Source: Bisbaumannia pacifica
GTDB taxonomy: Bacteria; Pseudomonadota; Gammaproteobacteria; Pseudomonadales; Halomonadaceae
Direction of reading: 5' to 3'
Length of the DNA: 64,000 nt
Assembly (NCBI RefSeq): GCF_007989625.1
Contig: NZ_BJUK01000013.1
Coordinates: 1-64,000, forward strand
Part shown: piece after piece, positions 51,016-61,118 of the stretch
How positions within the stretch are numbered: the stretch's first letter is position 1
Layout: each line of letters starts with the position of its first letter
Notes under the pieces: model-generated
What the model was told of the DNA's origin: nothing
The model's database searches: none
What the model saw: the letters and a program-made list of their open reading frames with translations, nothing else
Translations under genes and position numbers: made by a program

Positions 51016-52221
51016 TCAGGGCGTCCCGGGCGCGGGGACGGCGGCGCGTCGCTCCAGGCGACGCCCGACCAGGAAAACCCCCAGGCCGCCGGCGGCCAGC
51101 GCCGCGCCGACCAGGCCGCTGGCAGACCACACCGCCCCGGCCTGGATCACCAGTGCCGCCAGCCAGGCGCCCAGGGCGTTGGCGCAGTTGAAGGCGGCGT
51201 GGTTCATCGAGGCGGCCATGGTCTGGGCATCGCCGGCCACGTCCATCAGGCGGGTCTGCAGCGCCGGCCCCAGGGCCATGCTGGTGCCCACCAGGCCGAC
51301 GAACAGCAGCCCGGTGACCAGGTGGTTGGCGGCGAAATAGAAGCCGCCCTGGACCAGCAGGCACCATAGCAGGATGCCCGGGATCGCCCGGTTCAGGTCG
51401 CGGTCGGCGGCCCGGGCGCCTACCAGGTTGCCGGCGATGGTGCCGACCCCGAAGATCGCCAGCGCCAGGGGGCCCAGGGTCTCGCGCATGCCGGCCTGGC
51501 TGGCCAGGGTCGGCATCACGTAGCTGAACACCGCGAACATGCCGCCGAAGCCGATGCTGGCGATGCCCAGGGTGATCAACACCCGGGGCTTGGCCAGGGC
51601 GGAGAGCTCGCGGCGCGGACTGGCGGTGGCGTCACGTGGCTGGGGCGGGACCCAGAGGCGAATCAGCGCCGCGGTGGTCAGGGCGATCCCGCCGACGCCG
51701 ACGAAGGCGCTGGGCCAGCCCAGCCACTGGCCCAGCCAGGTGGCCAGCGGGGCCCCGGCCAGGATGGCGCCGGTCAGGCCCAGCATCACCCGGCCGATGG
51801 CCCGGGCGCGCTGGTCGACGGGCACCGCCGCCGCGGCGACTAGGGCGGCGACGCCGAAGTAGGCGCCGTGGGGCAGGCCGGCCAGGAAACGCAGGCCGAC
51901 GAAGGGCCAGAAGGTCGTCGCCAGGGCGCTGGCGATATTGCCCACGGCAAACACCAGCATCAGGGCGATCAGCAGGGTGCGGCGCGGCACCCGGGCGGCC
52001 AGGGCGGCGATCAGCGGGGCTCCCACCACCACGCCCAGGGCATAACTGGAGATGGCATAGCCCACCTCGGCGGTGGCCACCTGCAGGTCGGCGGCGACCC
52101 GCGGCATCAGGCCCATGATCACGAACTCGCTGGTACCGATGCCGAAGCCGCCCAGGGCCAGGGCGAATTCGGCTAGCCGGGGGTGGCGCGCCGCGGTGGG
52201 GGAAGGGGCGGGTGACGTCAT
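51016..52221 (-). CDS. MFS transporter, DHA1-type (AraJ/sugar-efflux-like)
   Basis: Proton-driven efflux or exchange protein with about 12 hydrophobic segments in 401 residues. Features of the DHA1 drug/sugar efflux group are GIGTSEFVIMGLMPRVAADL in helix 1, RVPRRTLLIALMLVFAVGN (motif A-like loop) and LAGLPHGAYFGVAALVA. Substrate unknown. First minus-strand gene downstream of glsA, separated by a hairpin, so it may have its own promoter. It is part of the stretch inserted between gmk and yicC. Confidence 0.88.
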   Translation of the reverse strand: MTSPAPSPTAARHPRLAEFALALGGFGIGTSEFVIMGLMPRVAADLQVATAEVGYAISSYALGVVVGAPLIAALAARVPRRTLLIALMLVFAVGNIASALATTFWPFVGLRFLAGLPHGAYFGVAALVAAAAVPVDQRARAIGRVMLGLTGAILAGAPLATWLGQWLGWPSAFVGVGGIALTTAALIRLWVPPQPRDATASPRRELSALAKPRVLITLGIASIGFGGMFAVFSYVMPTLASQAGMRETLGPLALAIFGVGTIAGNLVGARAADRDLNRAIPGILLWCLLVQGGFYFAANHLVTGLLFVGLVGTSMALGPALQTRLMDVAGDAQTMAASMNHAAFNCANALGAWLAALVIQAGAVWSASGLVGAALAAGGLGVFLVGRRLERRAAVPAPGTP

Positions 52222-52241
52222 GAAGCCTCCAGAAAAGCGAA

Positions 52242-52266
52242 CGACTCCGGCGGCGGGCCGGAGTCG
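52242..52266. terminator. Terminator-like hairpin after glsA
   Basis: CGACTCCGGC (52242-52251) pairs perfectly with GCCGGAGTCG (52257-52266). No clear T-run on the minus strand. The A/T-rich stretch just right of it (GTAGTAATAATACGAAAGTATAG) could hold the MFS gene promoter. Confidence 0.5.
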
Positions 52267-52341
52267 CGTAGTAATAATACGAAAGTATAGGGCAAAGACG
52301 ATTAGGAGGCGAATCGTCCGCCGGTCACAGCAGGCCGCCTA

Positions 52342-53307
52342 TCAGCGGCCCCGGCGAAGTTGGCCAAGCTCCTCGGCGATCAGTTCCAGCGCATACTGGC
52401 CGGCCACCGAGTTGCCGCTGGCGTCGAGGGCCGGCGACCAGACGCAGATCGACAGCTCGCCGGGCACGATGGCGACGATGCCGCCGCCGACGCCGCTCTT
52501 GGCCGGCAGGCCGACCCGATAGGCGAAGTCGCCGGCGGCATCGTACATGCCCGAGGTAAACATCAGCGCATTGATGCGCTGCGCCATGGCCGGCGGGATA
52601 AAGGCCTCGCCGGTGGTGGGGGAACGTCCCTCGGCGGCGAGATAGTGGAAGGCACGGGCCAGGTCGCGGCAGCTCATGCGCAGGGCGCAGCTGGCGAAGT
52701 AGGCCTCGAGCACCTGGTCCACCTCGTTGTGCAGGTTGCCGAAGGCTTGCATCAGATAGGCCGCGGCGGCATTGCGGGCACGATGCCGCCACTCGGAGGC
52801 GAGGACCTCCCGGTCGATCAGCACCGAAGGATTGCCGGAGAGGCGCCGGGCGATGTCCTGGAGGTGCTTCACCGGGGTGGCATAGGCGCCGACCAGGTGA
52901 TCGGTGACCACGATGGCACCGGCATTGATAAAGGGATTGCGCGGCTTGCCGTGTTCGGTCTCCAGCTGCATCAGGGAGTTGAAGGGCATGCCCGAGGGGT
53001 TGAGCCCGACCCGCTGCCAGAGGGCATCGCCATGGCTACGCAGGGCCAGGCTCAGCAGCAGCACCTTGGAGAGGCTCTGGATGGAGAAGGGCTCCTCGGC
53101 ATCGCCGGCGCTGTAGAGGCGGCCATCCCGGGTGCACAGGGCGATCCCCAGGCGATCGGCGGGCTGGTCGGCCAGGGCCGGGATATAGTCGGCGACTCGC
53201 CCCTGGCCGAGTCGGCGGCGGGCCCGTTCGACGAGGCGTTCCACCCAGGCCTGCAGGGACGACGAGGCGCCGAGGTCGAGGCTCGGCGCACAGGGACTGG
53301 CATTCAT
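52342..53307 (-). CDS. glsA: Glutaminase A
   Basis: Hydrolyses glutamine to glutamate and ammonia in the cytoplasm. 321 residues of the serine-dependent glutaminase family: SxxK motif FSIQSLSKVLLL, PRNPFINAGAIVVTDHL, EWRHRARNAAAAYLMQAFGNL, the central catalytic Tyr region (TSGMYDAAGDFAYRVGLPAKSGVGGGIVAIVPGE). It lies 54 bases downstream of the AGCS symporter on the same strand, so both are read from the sigma-54 promoter. Importing and deamidating glutamine would be a natural joint role. Confidence 0.95.
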   Translation of the reverse strand: MNASPCAPSLDLGASSSLQAWVERLVERARRRLGQGRVADYIPALADQPADRLGIALCTRDGRLYSAGDAEEPFSIQSLSKVLLLSLALRSHGDALWQRVGLNPSGMPFNSLMQLETEHGKPRNPFINAGAIVVTDHLVGAYATPVKHLQDIARRLSGNPSVLIDREVLASEWRHRARNAAAAYLMQAFGNLHNEVDQVLEAYFASCALRMSCRDLARAFHYLAAEGRSPTTGEAFIPPAMAQRINALMFTSGMYDAAGDFAYRVGLPAKSGVGGGIVAIVPGELSICVWSPALDASGNSVAGQYALELIAEELGQLRRGR

Positions 53308-53361
53308 GACGTGGCTCTCCTGCGAGGAGAGCGGGGCCTCTGGGGGCCCCGCGTGACGGAC

Positions 53362-54822
<1,461 letters not shown>

Positions 54823-54961
54823 GGGGCACCTCCGGCGATGAGGGTGAGGGGCGTCGGGCGGGCGATCGCCGGCCGGGGGATCGGGGGCGTTGTTATTGGC
54901 ATGGTGGGTCGAACCTCTTGCTCGGAATGTCGGGCCCCCTCGTGGGAGCCACCCTGTTATC

Positions 54962-54977
54962 AGCAAGTCGCGTGCCA
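54962..54977 (-). promoter_or_regulatory. Sigma-54 promoter of the AGCS symporter-glsA operon
   Basis: On the minus strand the sequence reads TGGCACG-CGAC-TTGCT, matching the -24/-12 consensus TGGCACG-N4-TTGCW at every specified base. Transcription would start near 54951, about 130 bases before the symporter ATG. The gene directly upstream encodes a sigma-54 activator. The remaining 331-base gap 54823-55153 holds AT-rich DNA (54986-55022), suited to IHF bending, and activator-like sites, and no gene. Confidence 0.9.
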
Positions 54978-55053
54978 AGTCGTCAGTATTTATATAACTA
55001 TATGAATTTAAGGATAATTTTTAGGATTCGGTGGGATGGGGAGGCGGGGGAAG

Positions 55054-55158
55054 GGGTATAACCCGGCGTCCCGGCGGGCGCCGGGATTTATTGCAAGATT
55101 ATGAAAATAAAGATTTTTCAGGAATTATAACCCAGGTTATAAGTGGCCTCGGGTTATA
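55054..55158. promoter_or_regulatory. Repeated TATAACC sites: probable enhancer for the sigma-54 activator
   Basis: Three related sites are present: GGGTATAACCC (55054-55064), the perfect 18-base palindrome TTATAACC-CA-GGTTATAA (55125-55142), and GGGTTATA (55151-55158) overlapping the regulator stop codon. They lie about 95, 170 and 190 bases upstream of the -12 element, the usual distance for sigma-54 enhancers. Binding by the adjacent regulator is an inference. Confidence 0.65.
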
Positions 55159-56578
55159 GGGGGTCGCCATCGCCCTGGCGGCGCCGCTTGAGTCGCTTGC
55201 TCAGCGCCGGCTGGGAGATGCCCAGCAGGCGCGCGGCGAGGGACTGGTTGCCCTCGGCGCGGCGCATCGCCTCGCCGACCAGCAGGTCGGCCACCTCGTG
55301 CAGGGTGGGCAGGGGCGCGTCCGGGGCGAAGACCGGCCGCTCGCGGGCCTCGGCGGCGGGCGCCTGCCCGCCACCCTGCTCGATGGCGCGCTTGAAGGCC
55401 TCCATGGAGAGCATGCGGCTGCGATGCAGGCTCATGGCATCGAAGGCCATGGCGCGCAGTTCGCGGATATTGCCGGGGAAGTCATAGTTGGCCAGCAGCA
55501 CCGGCAGCTCCGGCGGATAGCTCGGCACTGCCTTGCCCAGCTCCTCGGCGGCCTCGGCCAGGAAGTGGTCGAGCAGCAGGGGCAGGTCCGGCTTGCGCCG
55601 CCGCAGGGGAGGAATCAGCACCTGGTGGGTGCGCAGCCGGTAGTAGAGGTCCTTGCGGAAGTCGCCGGCCTGCTGCTTGGCGTGCAGGTCGCGGTGGGTG
55701 GCCACCACGATGCGGGCGTTGAGGCGCTTGGGACGGTCGCTGCCCAGCGGATAGTACTCGCCCTCCTGGAGCAGCCGCAGCAGCTTGACCTGGGAGGCCA
55801 GGCTGAGGTCGCCGATCTCGTCGAGGAAGAGGGTGCCCTCGGCGGCCTGCTCGATCATGCCGGCGCGGGCCTGGTCGGCGCCGGTGAAGGCGCCGCGCTG
55901 GTGGCCGAACAGGGTATCGGCGAAGACGTTGTCGTCGAGCCCCGCCACATTGACGCTGACCAGCGGGCCGGGGCGGCCGCTGAGGCGATGCACGGCGCGG
56001 GCCACCAGCTCCTTGCCGACGCCGCTCTCGCCGCAGATCAGCAGCGGCTGGCGGCTCGGCGCCACCGACTCCAGGTACTGGAAGACCGCCCGCATGCCCT
56101 TGTCGGCGGTGATGATCGGCGCGAAGGCCTCGGGATGCTCCAGGGTGTCGTCGAGGAAGCGCTGGCGCAGTGCCTGGTTCTCGAGCTTCAGCTCCTGGAG
56201 ACGAATGGCACGCTTGATGCCCTCGATCAGGCGGCGCTGCTCGTCGGTCTTGACGAAGTAGTCGAAGGCGCCGTTCTTGATGCAGTCGACGGCGGTCTCC
56301 ACCTGGTTCATGCCGCTGATGACGATGACCCCGACGTCCGGGTGCTCCTCAACGATTCGCGCCAGCAGCGCCTCCCCGGAGAGATGCGGCATGGTCAGGT
56401 CGAGGGTCACCAGGCCGATCGGCTCCCGGGCCAGGATCTCCATGACCCGGCGCGGGTCCTCGCAGCGCTGCAGATGGGTGATGCCGGCGCGCTCCAGGGC
56501 GATGCTCAGGCTGCGCAGGTAGGAGGGCTCGTCGTCCACCAGCAGGACGCCGAAGTCGGGGTAGCGGTTGTCGGTCAT
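55154..56578 (-). CDS. Sigma-54-dependent response regulator (NtrC family)
   Basis: Transcription activator of 474 residues. Receiver domain with Asp15-Asp16, phosphoacceptor Asp60 (LVTLDLTMPHLSG) and Lys110; AAA+ domain with Walker A GESGVGKE (183-190), the sigma-54 contact loop GAFTGA (229-234), Walker B TLFLDEIGD and the R-finger region RLNARIVVATHRDL; Fis-type helix-turn-helix at the C-terminus (NQSLAARLLGISQPALSKRLKRR). ATG 56578 overlaps the kinase stop (ATGA) and has GGAGG upstream. Target is probably the symporter-glsA operon just downstream. Confidence 0.95.
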   Translation of the reverse strand: MTDNRYPDFGVLLVDDEPSYLRSLSIALERAGITHLQRCEDPRRVMEILAREPIGLVTLDLTMPHLSGEALLARIVEEHPDVGVIVISGMNQVETAVDCIKNGAFDYFVKTDEQRRLIEGIKRAIRLQELKLENQALRQRFLDDTLEHPEAFAPIITADKGMRAVFQYLESVAPSRQPLLICGESGVGKELVARAVHRLSGRPGPLVSVNVAGLDDNVFADTLFGHQRGAFTGADQARAGMIEQAAEGTLFLDEIGDLSLASQVKLLRLLQEGEYYPLGSDRPKRLNARIVVATHRDLHAKQQAGDFRKDLYYRLRTHQVLIPPLRRRKPDLPLLLDHFLAEAAEELGKAVPSYPPELPVLLANYDFPGNIRELRAMAFDAMSLHRSRMLSMEAFKRAIEQGGGQAPAAEARERPVFAPDAPLPTLHEVADLLVGEAMRRAEGNQSLAARLLGISQPALSKRLKRRRQGDGDPL

Positions 56579-58305
56579 GGGCGCCTCCTCGGATTCGCAC
56601 TCGGCGGCGGCTCGCCCACCGGCAGCGACAGGGTCACGGTGGTGCCTTCCCCCGGCCGGGAGGCGAAGGTCAGCTCGCCGCCGTGCTCGTGGACGATGCC
56701 GGCGGAGACCGAGAGCCCCAGGCCGGTGCCGCCACACTCCCGGCGGGTGGTGAAGAAGGGGTCGGTCAGGCGGTTGAGGGCCTCGGCGGGGATGCCGCGG
56801 CCCTGGTCCGCCACCTCCAGGAGTACCCGATCCACGGCGGGGTCATGCCGGGTGCTCAGGCGAATGCCCTGGTCGCGATGCTCCAGGGCCTGGCAGGCAT
56901 TCAGGACCAGGTTGATCACCACCTGCTCGATGCGCTGGGTATTGCCGCGTACCTTGGGCAGCTCCGCGGCATAGTGGGTCGCGAAGTGGTCGGTGGCCTG
57001 GCGGATCGAGTTGTCCACCAGGCGCGTGGCGGTGCGCGTCACCTGGTTGAGGTCCAGGGCGTCATCCAGGTCGCGGCTGTCCTGGCGGGCGAAGTCCTTG
57101 AGGTCGCCGACGATGCGCTTGATGCGCTGGGTGCCCTCGAGCATTTCGTCGAGCATGGGCGGGATCTCGTCGCGCATCCGCGAGTAGGGCAGGCCGCCGA
57201 AGGAGAAATCGCCATGCTCCCGATAGTGGGCCTCTAGGATCGGTCGGGCGTCGTCGTAGGCTTCGCGCAGCACCGGCAGGTTGAGCAGCAGCAGGCCGCT
57301 GGGGTTGTTGATCTCGTGGGCCACGCCGGAGACCAGGATGCCCAGGGAGGCCATCTTGTCGGCCTGGATCAGCTGCTGCTGGCGCTGGCGCAGCTCCTTG
57401 GTATGGGCGGCGACCTGGCGCTTGAGCATGCGGTTCCACACCACGATGCCGCCCAGCACCAGCAGCAATAGGGCGGAGAGCACGGCGCCGACCAGGCCGA
57501 TGCGCTTCCAGGGGATGCCCTCGGCCTGCTCCAGGGGACCGAGCCAGCGATCATAGATCGCCTGGTGGCGACCGGTGTTCTTGAGGATGGCGAGCCCCTC
57601 GCTGAACTGGGCCAGCAGGTCGGCATTGCCGTGCCTCACCGCATAGCCGTAGCGCAGCGAGAAGGGCCGGGCCACCGGCTCCAGGTTGGTCAGGCCGAGC
57701 TCGCGGCTCAGGTAGAGCGCCGGCAGGTTAGCCACCAGGGCATAGTCGTGCTGACCGGCGGCCAGGGAGCGCAGGGCATCGGCGTGGGTGTCGGTGGTGA
57801 TCGGGCGGATATCCAGGTCCTGCTCGAGCAGGAAGTCATGCATGATATCGCCGCGCTGGACGATCACCTCCTGGCCGCGCAGGGCCTCGAGGCTCTCCAC
57901 CGGGGGCGTGCCGCGGCGAGCGAAGATCGACTGGTGAACGATGGCATGGGGCGGGGCGAAGTCGAAGGCCTGGGTACGCGCCTCGGAATAGGACATGCCC
58001 TGGAGGATATCGATCTCGCCGCTCTCCAGGCCGCGGCGCACCTCGCTCCAGGTCGCTAGCTCGATGCGTACCTCGAGGCCCATCACCTCGGCGATGGCCC
58101 GGGTCAGCTCGACGTTATAGCCGGCCGGCTGGCCCTCGTCGTCGAGGAACTCGTAGGGCGGATGGTAGCGGTCGCCGCCCACCACGATCACCGACTCGGT
58201 CTCCTCGGCCTGCCCCCGGGCCGCCAGCGGCAGCGCGGTGAGCAGCGCCAGCAGTAGCGGTACGAGGCGGTGACGAAGAACGATGAGGCGCGGGCTGGCG
58301 ATCAT
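56575..58305 (-). CDS. Hybrid-input sensor kinase with periplasmic amino-acid-binding domain
   Basis: Membrane histidine kinase of 576 residues. After a signal/anchor (about 12-30) comes a type 3 solute-binding domain (about 38-258): RYHPPYEFLDDEGQPAGYNVELTRAIAEVMG and GMSYSEARTQAFDFAPP, where Arg110 aligns with the carboxylate-binding Arg of amino-acid-binding proteins. One membrane helix (270-290) leads to the kinase: His330 in SGVAHEINNPSG, N-box VVINLVLNACQAL, G-boxes VADQGRGIP and GTGLGLSVSAGIV. It starts 7 bases after the yicC stop and is translationally coupled to the response regulator. Confidence 0.93.
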   Translation of the reverse strand: MIASPRLIVLRHRLVPLLLALLTALPLAARGQAEETESVIVVGGDRYHPPYEFLDDEGQPAGYNVELTRAIAEVMGLEVRIELATWSEVRRGLESGEIDILQGMSYSEARTQAFDFAPPHAIVHQSIFARRGTPPVESLEALRGQEVIVQRGDIMHDFLLEQDLDIRPITTDTHADALRSLAAGQHDYALVANLPALYLSRELGLTNLEPVARPFSLRYGYAVRHGNADLLAQFSEGLAILKNTGRHQAIYDRWLGPLEQAEGIPWKRIGLVGAVLSALLLLVLGGIVVWNRMLKRQVAAHTKELRQRQQQLIQADKMASLGILVSGVAHEINNPSGLLLLNLPVLREAYDDARPILEAHYREHGDFSFGGLPYSRMRDEIPPMLDEMLEGTQRIKRIVGDLKDFARQDSRDLDDALDLNQVTRTATRLVDNSIRQATDHFATHYAAELPKVRGNTQRIEQVVINLVLNACQALEHRDQGIRLSTRHDPAVDRVLLEVADQGRGIPAEALNRLTDPFFTTRRECGGTGLGLSVSAGIVHEHGGELTFASRPGEGTTVTLSLPVGEPPPSANPRRRP

Positions 58306-58312
58306 GCCGGAG

Positions 58313-59176
58313 TCACTCGATATTCTGGATCTGCTCGCGCATCTGCTCGATCAGCACCTTGAGCTCCACGGCGCAGCGAGTCGTCTCGGCCACCACCGAC
58401 TTGGAGGAGAGGGTGTTGGCCTCGCGGTTGAGCTCCTGCATCAGGAAGTCGAGGCGCCGGCCCACGGGCCCCTGCTGGCTCAACTGGCGCTCCACCTCGG
58501 CCACGTGGGTCTCCAGGCGGTCGAGCTCCTCGTCCACGTCGGCCTTCTGGGCCAGCAGGGCGATCTCCGCCTCCAGGCGCTGGGGGGCGAGTTCGGCCTG
58601 GAGGGCGGCCAGGCGCTCCTGGAGCTGGCTGCGCTGGCGCTCGAGGATCGTCGGCAGCAGGCCGCGCACCGTGGCGACCTGCTCACCGATACCGGCCAGG
58701 CGGTCGCGGATCAGCTCGGCCAGCTTGGCGCCTTCCCGGGCGCGGCCTTCGATCAGGTCGTCCAGCGCCGCCTCGAAGAGGGCGACGGCCGCGGCCTTGA
58801 TCGCCTCCAGGTCCGGCTCGGCGGCCTCGACGACGCCGGGGTGGTCGAGCAGCGCCAGGGCGTCCGGCATGGGGGCATCGGGGATCTCGGCGCGGACCTG
58901 TTGCAGGGCGAAGCCGAGGGCGGCCAGGCGCGAGCGGTTGATGGTCAGCGCCTCGCCCTCGCCGGCGGACTCGAAGCGCAGGCTGCACTCCACCTTGCCC
59001 CGGGCCAGGCGCCGGCGCAGGGTCTCGCGGAAGGTCGGTTCCAGGTCGCGCAGGCTGTCGGGGAGACGGAAATGGGGTTCCAGGTAGCGCTGGTTCACGG
59101 AGCGCAGCTCCAGGTGCAGGCTACCCCAGGCGGCGTCCCGGCTCAGCCGGGTGAAGGCGGTCATGCTGTGAACCAT
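58313..59176 (-). CDS. yicC: YicC family endoribonuclease
   Basis: Conserved protein (YicC/YloC), reported as an endoribonuclease acting on small RNAs in E. coli. ATG 59176 behind AGGAG gives 287 residues, identical in length to the E. coli protein; an upstream in-frame stretch to 59278 lacks support. The N-terminus VHSMTAFTRLSRDAAWGSLHLELRSVNQRYLEPHFRLPD and the C-terminus GRRLDFLMQELNREANTLSSKS...AVELKVLIEQMREQIQNIE are diagnostic. Divergent from rph; followed seven bases later by the sensor kinase. Confidence 0.95.
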   Translation of the reverse strand: MVHSMTAFTRLSRDAAWGSLHLELRSVNQRYLEPHFRLPDSLRDLEPTFRETLRRRLARGKVECSLRFESAGEGEALTINRSRLAALGFALQQVRAEIPDAPMPDALALLDHPGVVEAAEPDLEAIKAAAVALFEAALDDLIEGRAREGAKLAELIRDRLAGIGEQVATVRGLLPTILERQRSQLQERLAALQAELAPQRLEAEIALLAQKADVDEELDRLETHVAEVERQLSQQGPVGRRLDFLMQELNREANTLSSKSVVAETTRCAVELKVLIEQMREQIQNIE

Positions 59177-59290
59177 GGGAACTCCTGATGGCGGGCGCAG
59201 GGAGGCGACAGTGTAACCGATTAAGGGTGTAGAATAAGCGCCCTGCCAGAGGTCCAGGACCATTGTCGCTAGCATCATGGCCGAGGAGCG

Positions 59291-59388
59291 CTGGGAGCAG
59301 GTCGAAGCGAAGCGTCATTATCAGGGACGAGAATGCCGAGCGCCCAAGGAGGGGTTCACAGCGTCTTCGCGGAGTTGCCTGCTCCCAG
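59291..59388. other. Structured region upstream of rph (candidate leader RNA)
   Basis: CTGGGAGCAGG (59291-59301) and CCTGCTCCCAG (59378-59388) are perfect 11-bp inverted repeats; inside them GCGAAG (59307-59312) pairs with CTTCGC (59365-59370). An AAGGAGGGG (59346-59354) sits in the loop region with no start codon at proper distance. This 98-base unit fills much of the yicC-rph gap (59177-59454), 67 bases before rph. A good -10 (TAGAAT, 59230-59235) lies just before it without a clear -35. Confidence 0.5.
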
Positions 59389-59454
59389 GTGGCCCCGAGC
59401 CCCATGCTGGATGATGGCTCGGCCCAGAGATTTCACCCGAAGATGAGAGGTTCT

Positions 59455-60177
59455 ATGCGCCCCAGCGGACGACAGCCCGACCAGCCCCGCGAGATTCGCC
59501 TGACCCGCGACTATACCCGCCACGCCGAGGGCTCGGTGCTGGTGGAGTTCGGCGACACCAAGGTGCTGTGCAACGCCAGCGTCGAGGCCGGGGTGCCGCG
59601 TTGGCTACGCGGCAAGGGCCAGGGCTGGATCACCGCCGAGTACGGCATGCTGCCCCGGGCCACCCACACCCGGGGCGGCCGCGAGGCGGCGCGGGGCAAG
59701 CAGGGCGGTCGCACCCTGGAGATCCAGCGGCTGATCGGTCGCTCGCTGCGTGCCGCGGTCAACCTGAAGAAGCTCGGCGAATTCACCATCACCGTGGATT
59801 GCGACGTCATCCAGGCCGATGGCGGTACCCGCACCGCCTCCATCACCGGCGGCTGCGTGGCCCTGGTGGACGCCATCCGTTACCTGCAGCGCAAGAAGCT
59901 GATCAAGTCCGATCCCCTCCAGCAACTGGTCGCCTCCATCTCGGTGGGGCTGTTCAAGGGCCAGCCGGTGGTGGACCTGGACTACCCGGAGGACAGCGGC
60001 GCCGATACCGATATGAACGTGGTGATGACCGAGGGGGGCGGCCTGATCGAGGTGCAGGGCACCGCCGAGGCGGGCCAGTTCAGCCGCGCCGAGCTCAATG
60101 CCATGCTCGAGCTGGCCGAGGGCGCCGGGGCGACCCTCTTCGCCCGTCAGCGCGAGGCCCTGGGCATTCGCGATTGA
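59455..60177 (+). CDS. rph: Ribonuclease PH
   Basis: Phosphorolytic 3' exoribonuclease that trims tRNA precursors. ATG 59455 ([39 protein letters not shown]) behind GAGAGG gives 240 residues, family length. Motifs include [51 protein letters not shown], and the C-terminal [16 protein letters not shown]. The frame is intact, unlike the frameshifted rph of E. coli K-12. Convergent with crc across a strong hairpin. Confidence 0.97.
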   Translation: MRPSGRQPDQPREIRLTRDYTRHAEGSVLVEFGDTKVLCNASVEAGVPRWLRGKGQGWITAEYGMLPRATHTRGGREAARGKQGGRTLEIQRLIGRSLRAAVNLKKLGEFTITVDCDVIQADGGTRTASITGGCVALVDAIRYLQRKKLIKSDPLQQLVASISVGLFKGQPVVDLDYPEDSGADTDMNVVMTEGGGLIEVQGTAEAGQFSRAELNAMLELAEGAGATLFARQREALGIRD

Positions 60178-60194
60178 CTTCGGTGCCCGGAACG

Positions 60195-60225
60195 CATCAC
60201 GCCGGCTGAGTCAGCCGGCGTGATG
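60195..60225. terminator. Bidirectional terminator between rph and crc
   Basis: CATCACGCCGGCTGA (60195-60209) and TCAGCCGGCGTGATG (60211-60225) are perfect 15-base complements around one base; in RNA the central bases would form the loop. No T-run, but the convergent position supports termination. Confidence 0.7.
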
Positions 60226-60257
60226 GGCCCCCGGAGGGGCGGCGACGGAGGTCGGGG

Positions 60258-61025
60258 TCACAGCGTCAGATCATACTCCACGATCAGCGGCGCGAACTCC
60301 GAGAAGGTGGCGTCGTGATCGATCCAGGCATCGACCACATGGCGGCGGAAGTTGGGGCCCACCACCTGGTAGTCGAGGCGCCAGCCCTCCTGGCGGGAGC
60401 GCGGCACTTCCTGGTCGAGCTTGGGCCACCAGGTGTATTCGCCAGCGTCGCGGTTGATCTCGCGGAAGGTGTCGATAAAGCCGGTGGGGCCGAACAGCTG
60501 GTCCATCCAGGCCCGCTCCTCGGGCTTGAAGCCCGGGGTGGTCTGGTTATCGGCCCAGTTCTCCAGGTCGATGGTCTTGTGGGCGATATGCCAGGTGCCG
60601 CAGATGATGTACTCGCGGCGCTTGCGGGCCATCTTGGCCAGGTACTCCTGGTACTGGGCCATGAAGGCCTGCTTGGCCTGGGGGTCGCTGCCGTCGGGCA
60701 TCAGGAAGCTGACGATGCTGAAGCGATCGTAGTCGGCCTGCAGGAAGCGCGCCTCGTTGTCGCACTGGGGGAAGCCCAGGCCATACATGATCGCCTTGGG
60801 GATCTTCCGGCAGTAGATGCCCACGCCGGAGAAGCCATCCTCCTCGGCGTCCAGGAAATAGCCCTCGTAGCCTTCCGGGTAGAGGATGCTATCGTCGAGC
60901 TCGAAACTCTTGGTCTTCAGGTTCTGCACGCAAACGACATCGGCGTCCTGGTTGGCGAGCCAATCCAGGAAGCCGCGGCTCACCGCTTCGCGGATGCCGT
61001 TCACATTAATGGTCGCGATCTTCAT
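60258..61025 (-). CDS. crc: Catabolite repression control protein Crc (inactive exonuclease III fold)
   Basis: Partner of Hfq in translational catabolite repression in Pseudomonas. The 255-residue protein has the XthA fold, but the nuclease residues are gone: the LQE glutamate is Asn35 (VQNLK), the GDxN motif is Gly-Thr-Trp-His (T144, H146), and the C-terminal SDH is SEF (242-244). It keeps Crc-like segments RREYIICGTWHIAHKTIDLENW, TPGFKPEERAWMDQLFG and GWRLDYQVVGPNFRR. It lies between rph and pyrE exactly as crc does in Pseudomonas. ATG 61025 is chosen (AGGGA seven bases upstream); GTG 61028 is adjacent. Confidence 0.87.
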   Translation of the reverse strand: MKIATINVNGIREAVSRGFLDWLANQDADVVCVQNLKTKSFELDDSILYPEGYEGYFLDAEEDGFSGVGIYCRKIPKAIMYGLGFPQCDNEARFLQADYDRFSIVSFLMPDGSDPQAKQAFMAQYQEYLAKMARKRREYIICGTWHIAHKTIDLENWADNQTTPGFKPEERAWMDQLFGPTGFIDTFREINRDAGEYTWWPKLDQEVPRSRQEGWRLDYQVVGPNFRRHVVDAWIDHDATFSEFAPLIVEYDLTL

Positions 61026-61118
61026 CACATAGTCCCTTTACCGTCGCGCGTGTATGATACCTGACGTTTCGACGTTTGGGTAAATGGCCCGTAGTGATTA
61101 ATCATGATAGGGGGAAGC

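Noticed and set aside
60258-61025. Annotation as exonuclease III (xthA)
   Set aside because: All catalytic positions are substituted and the gene context is that of crc.
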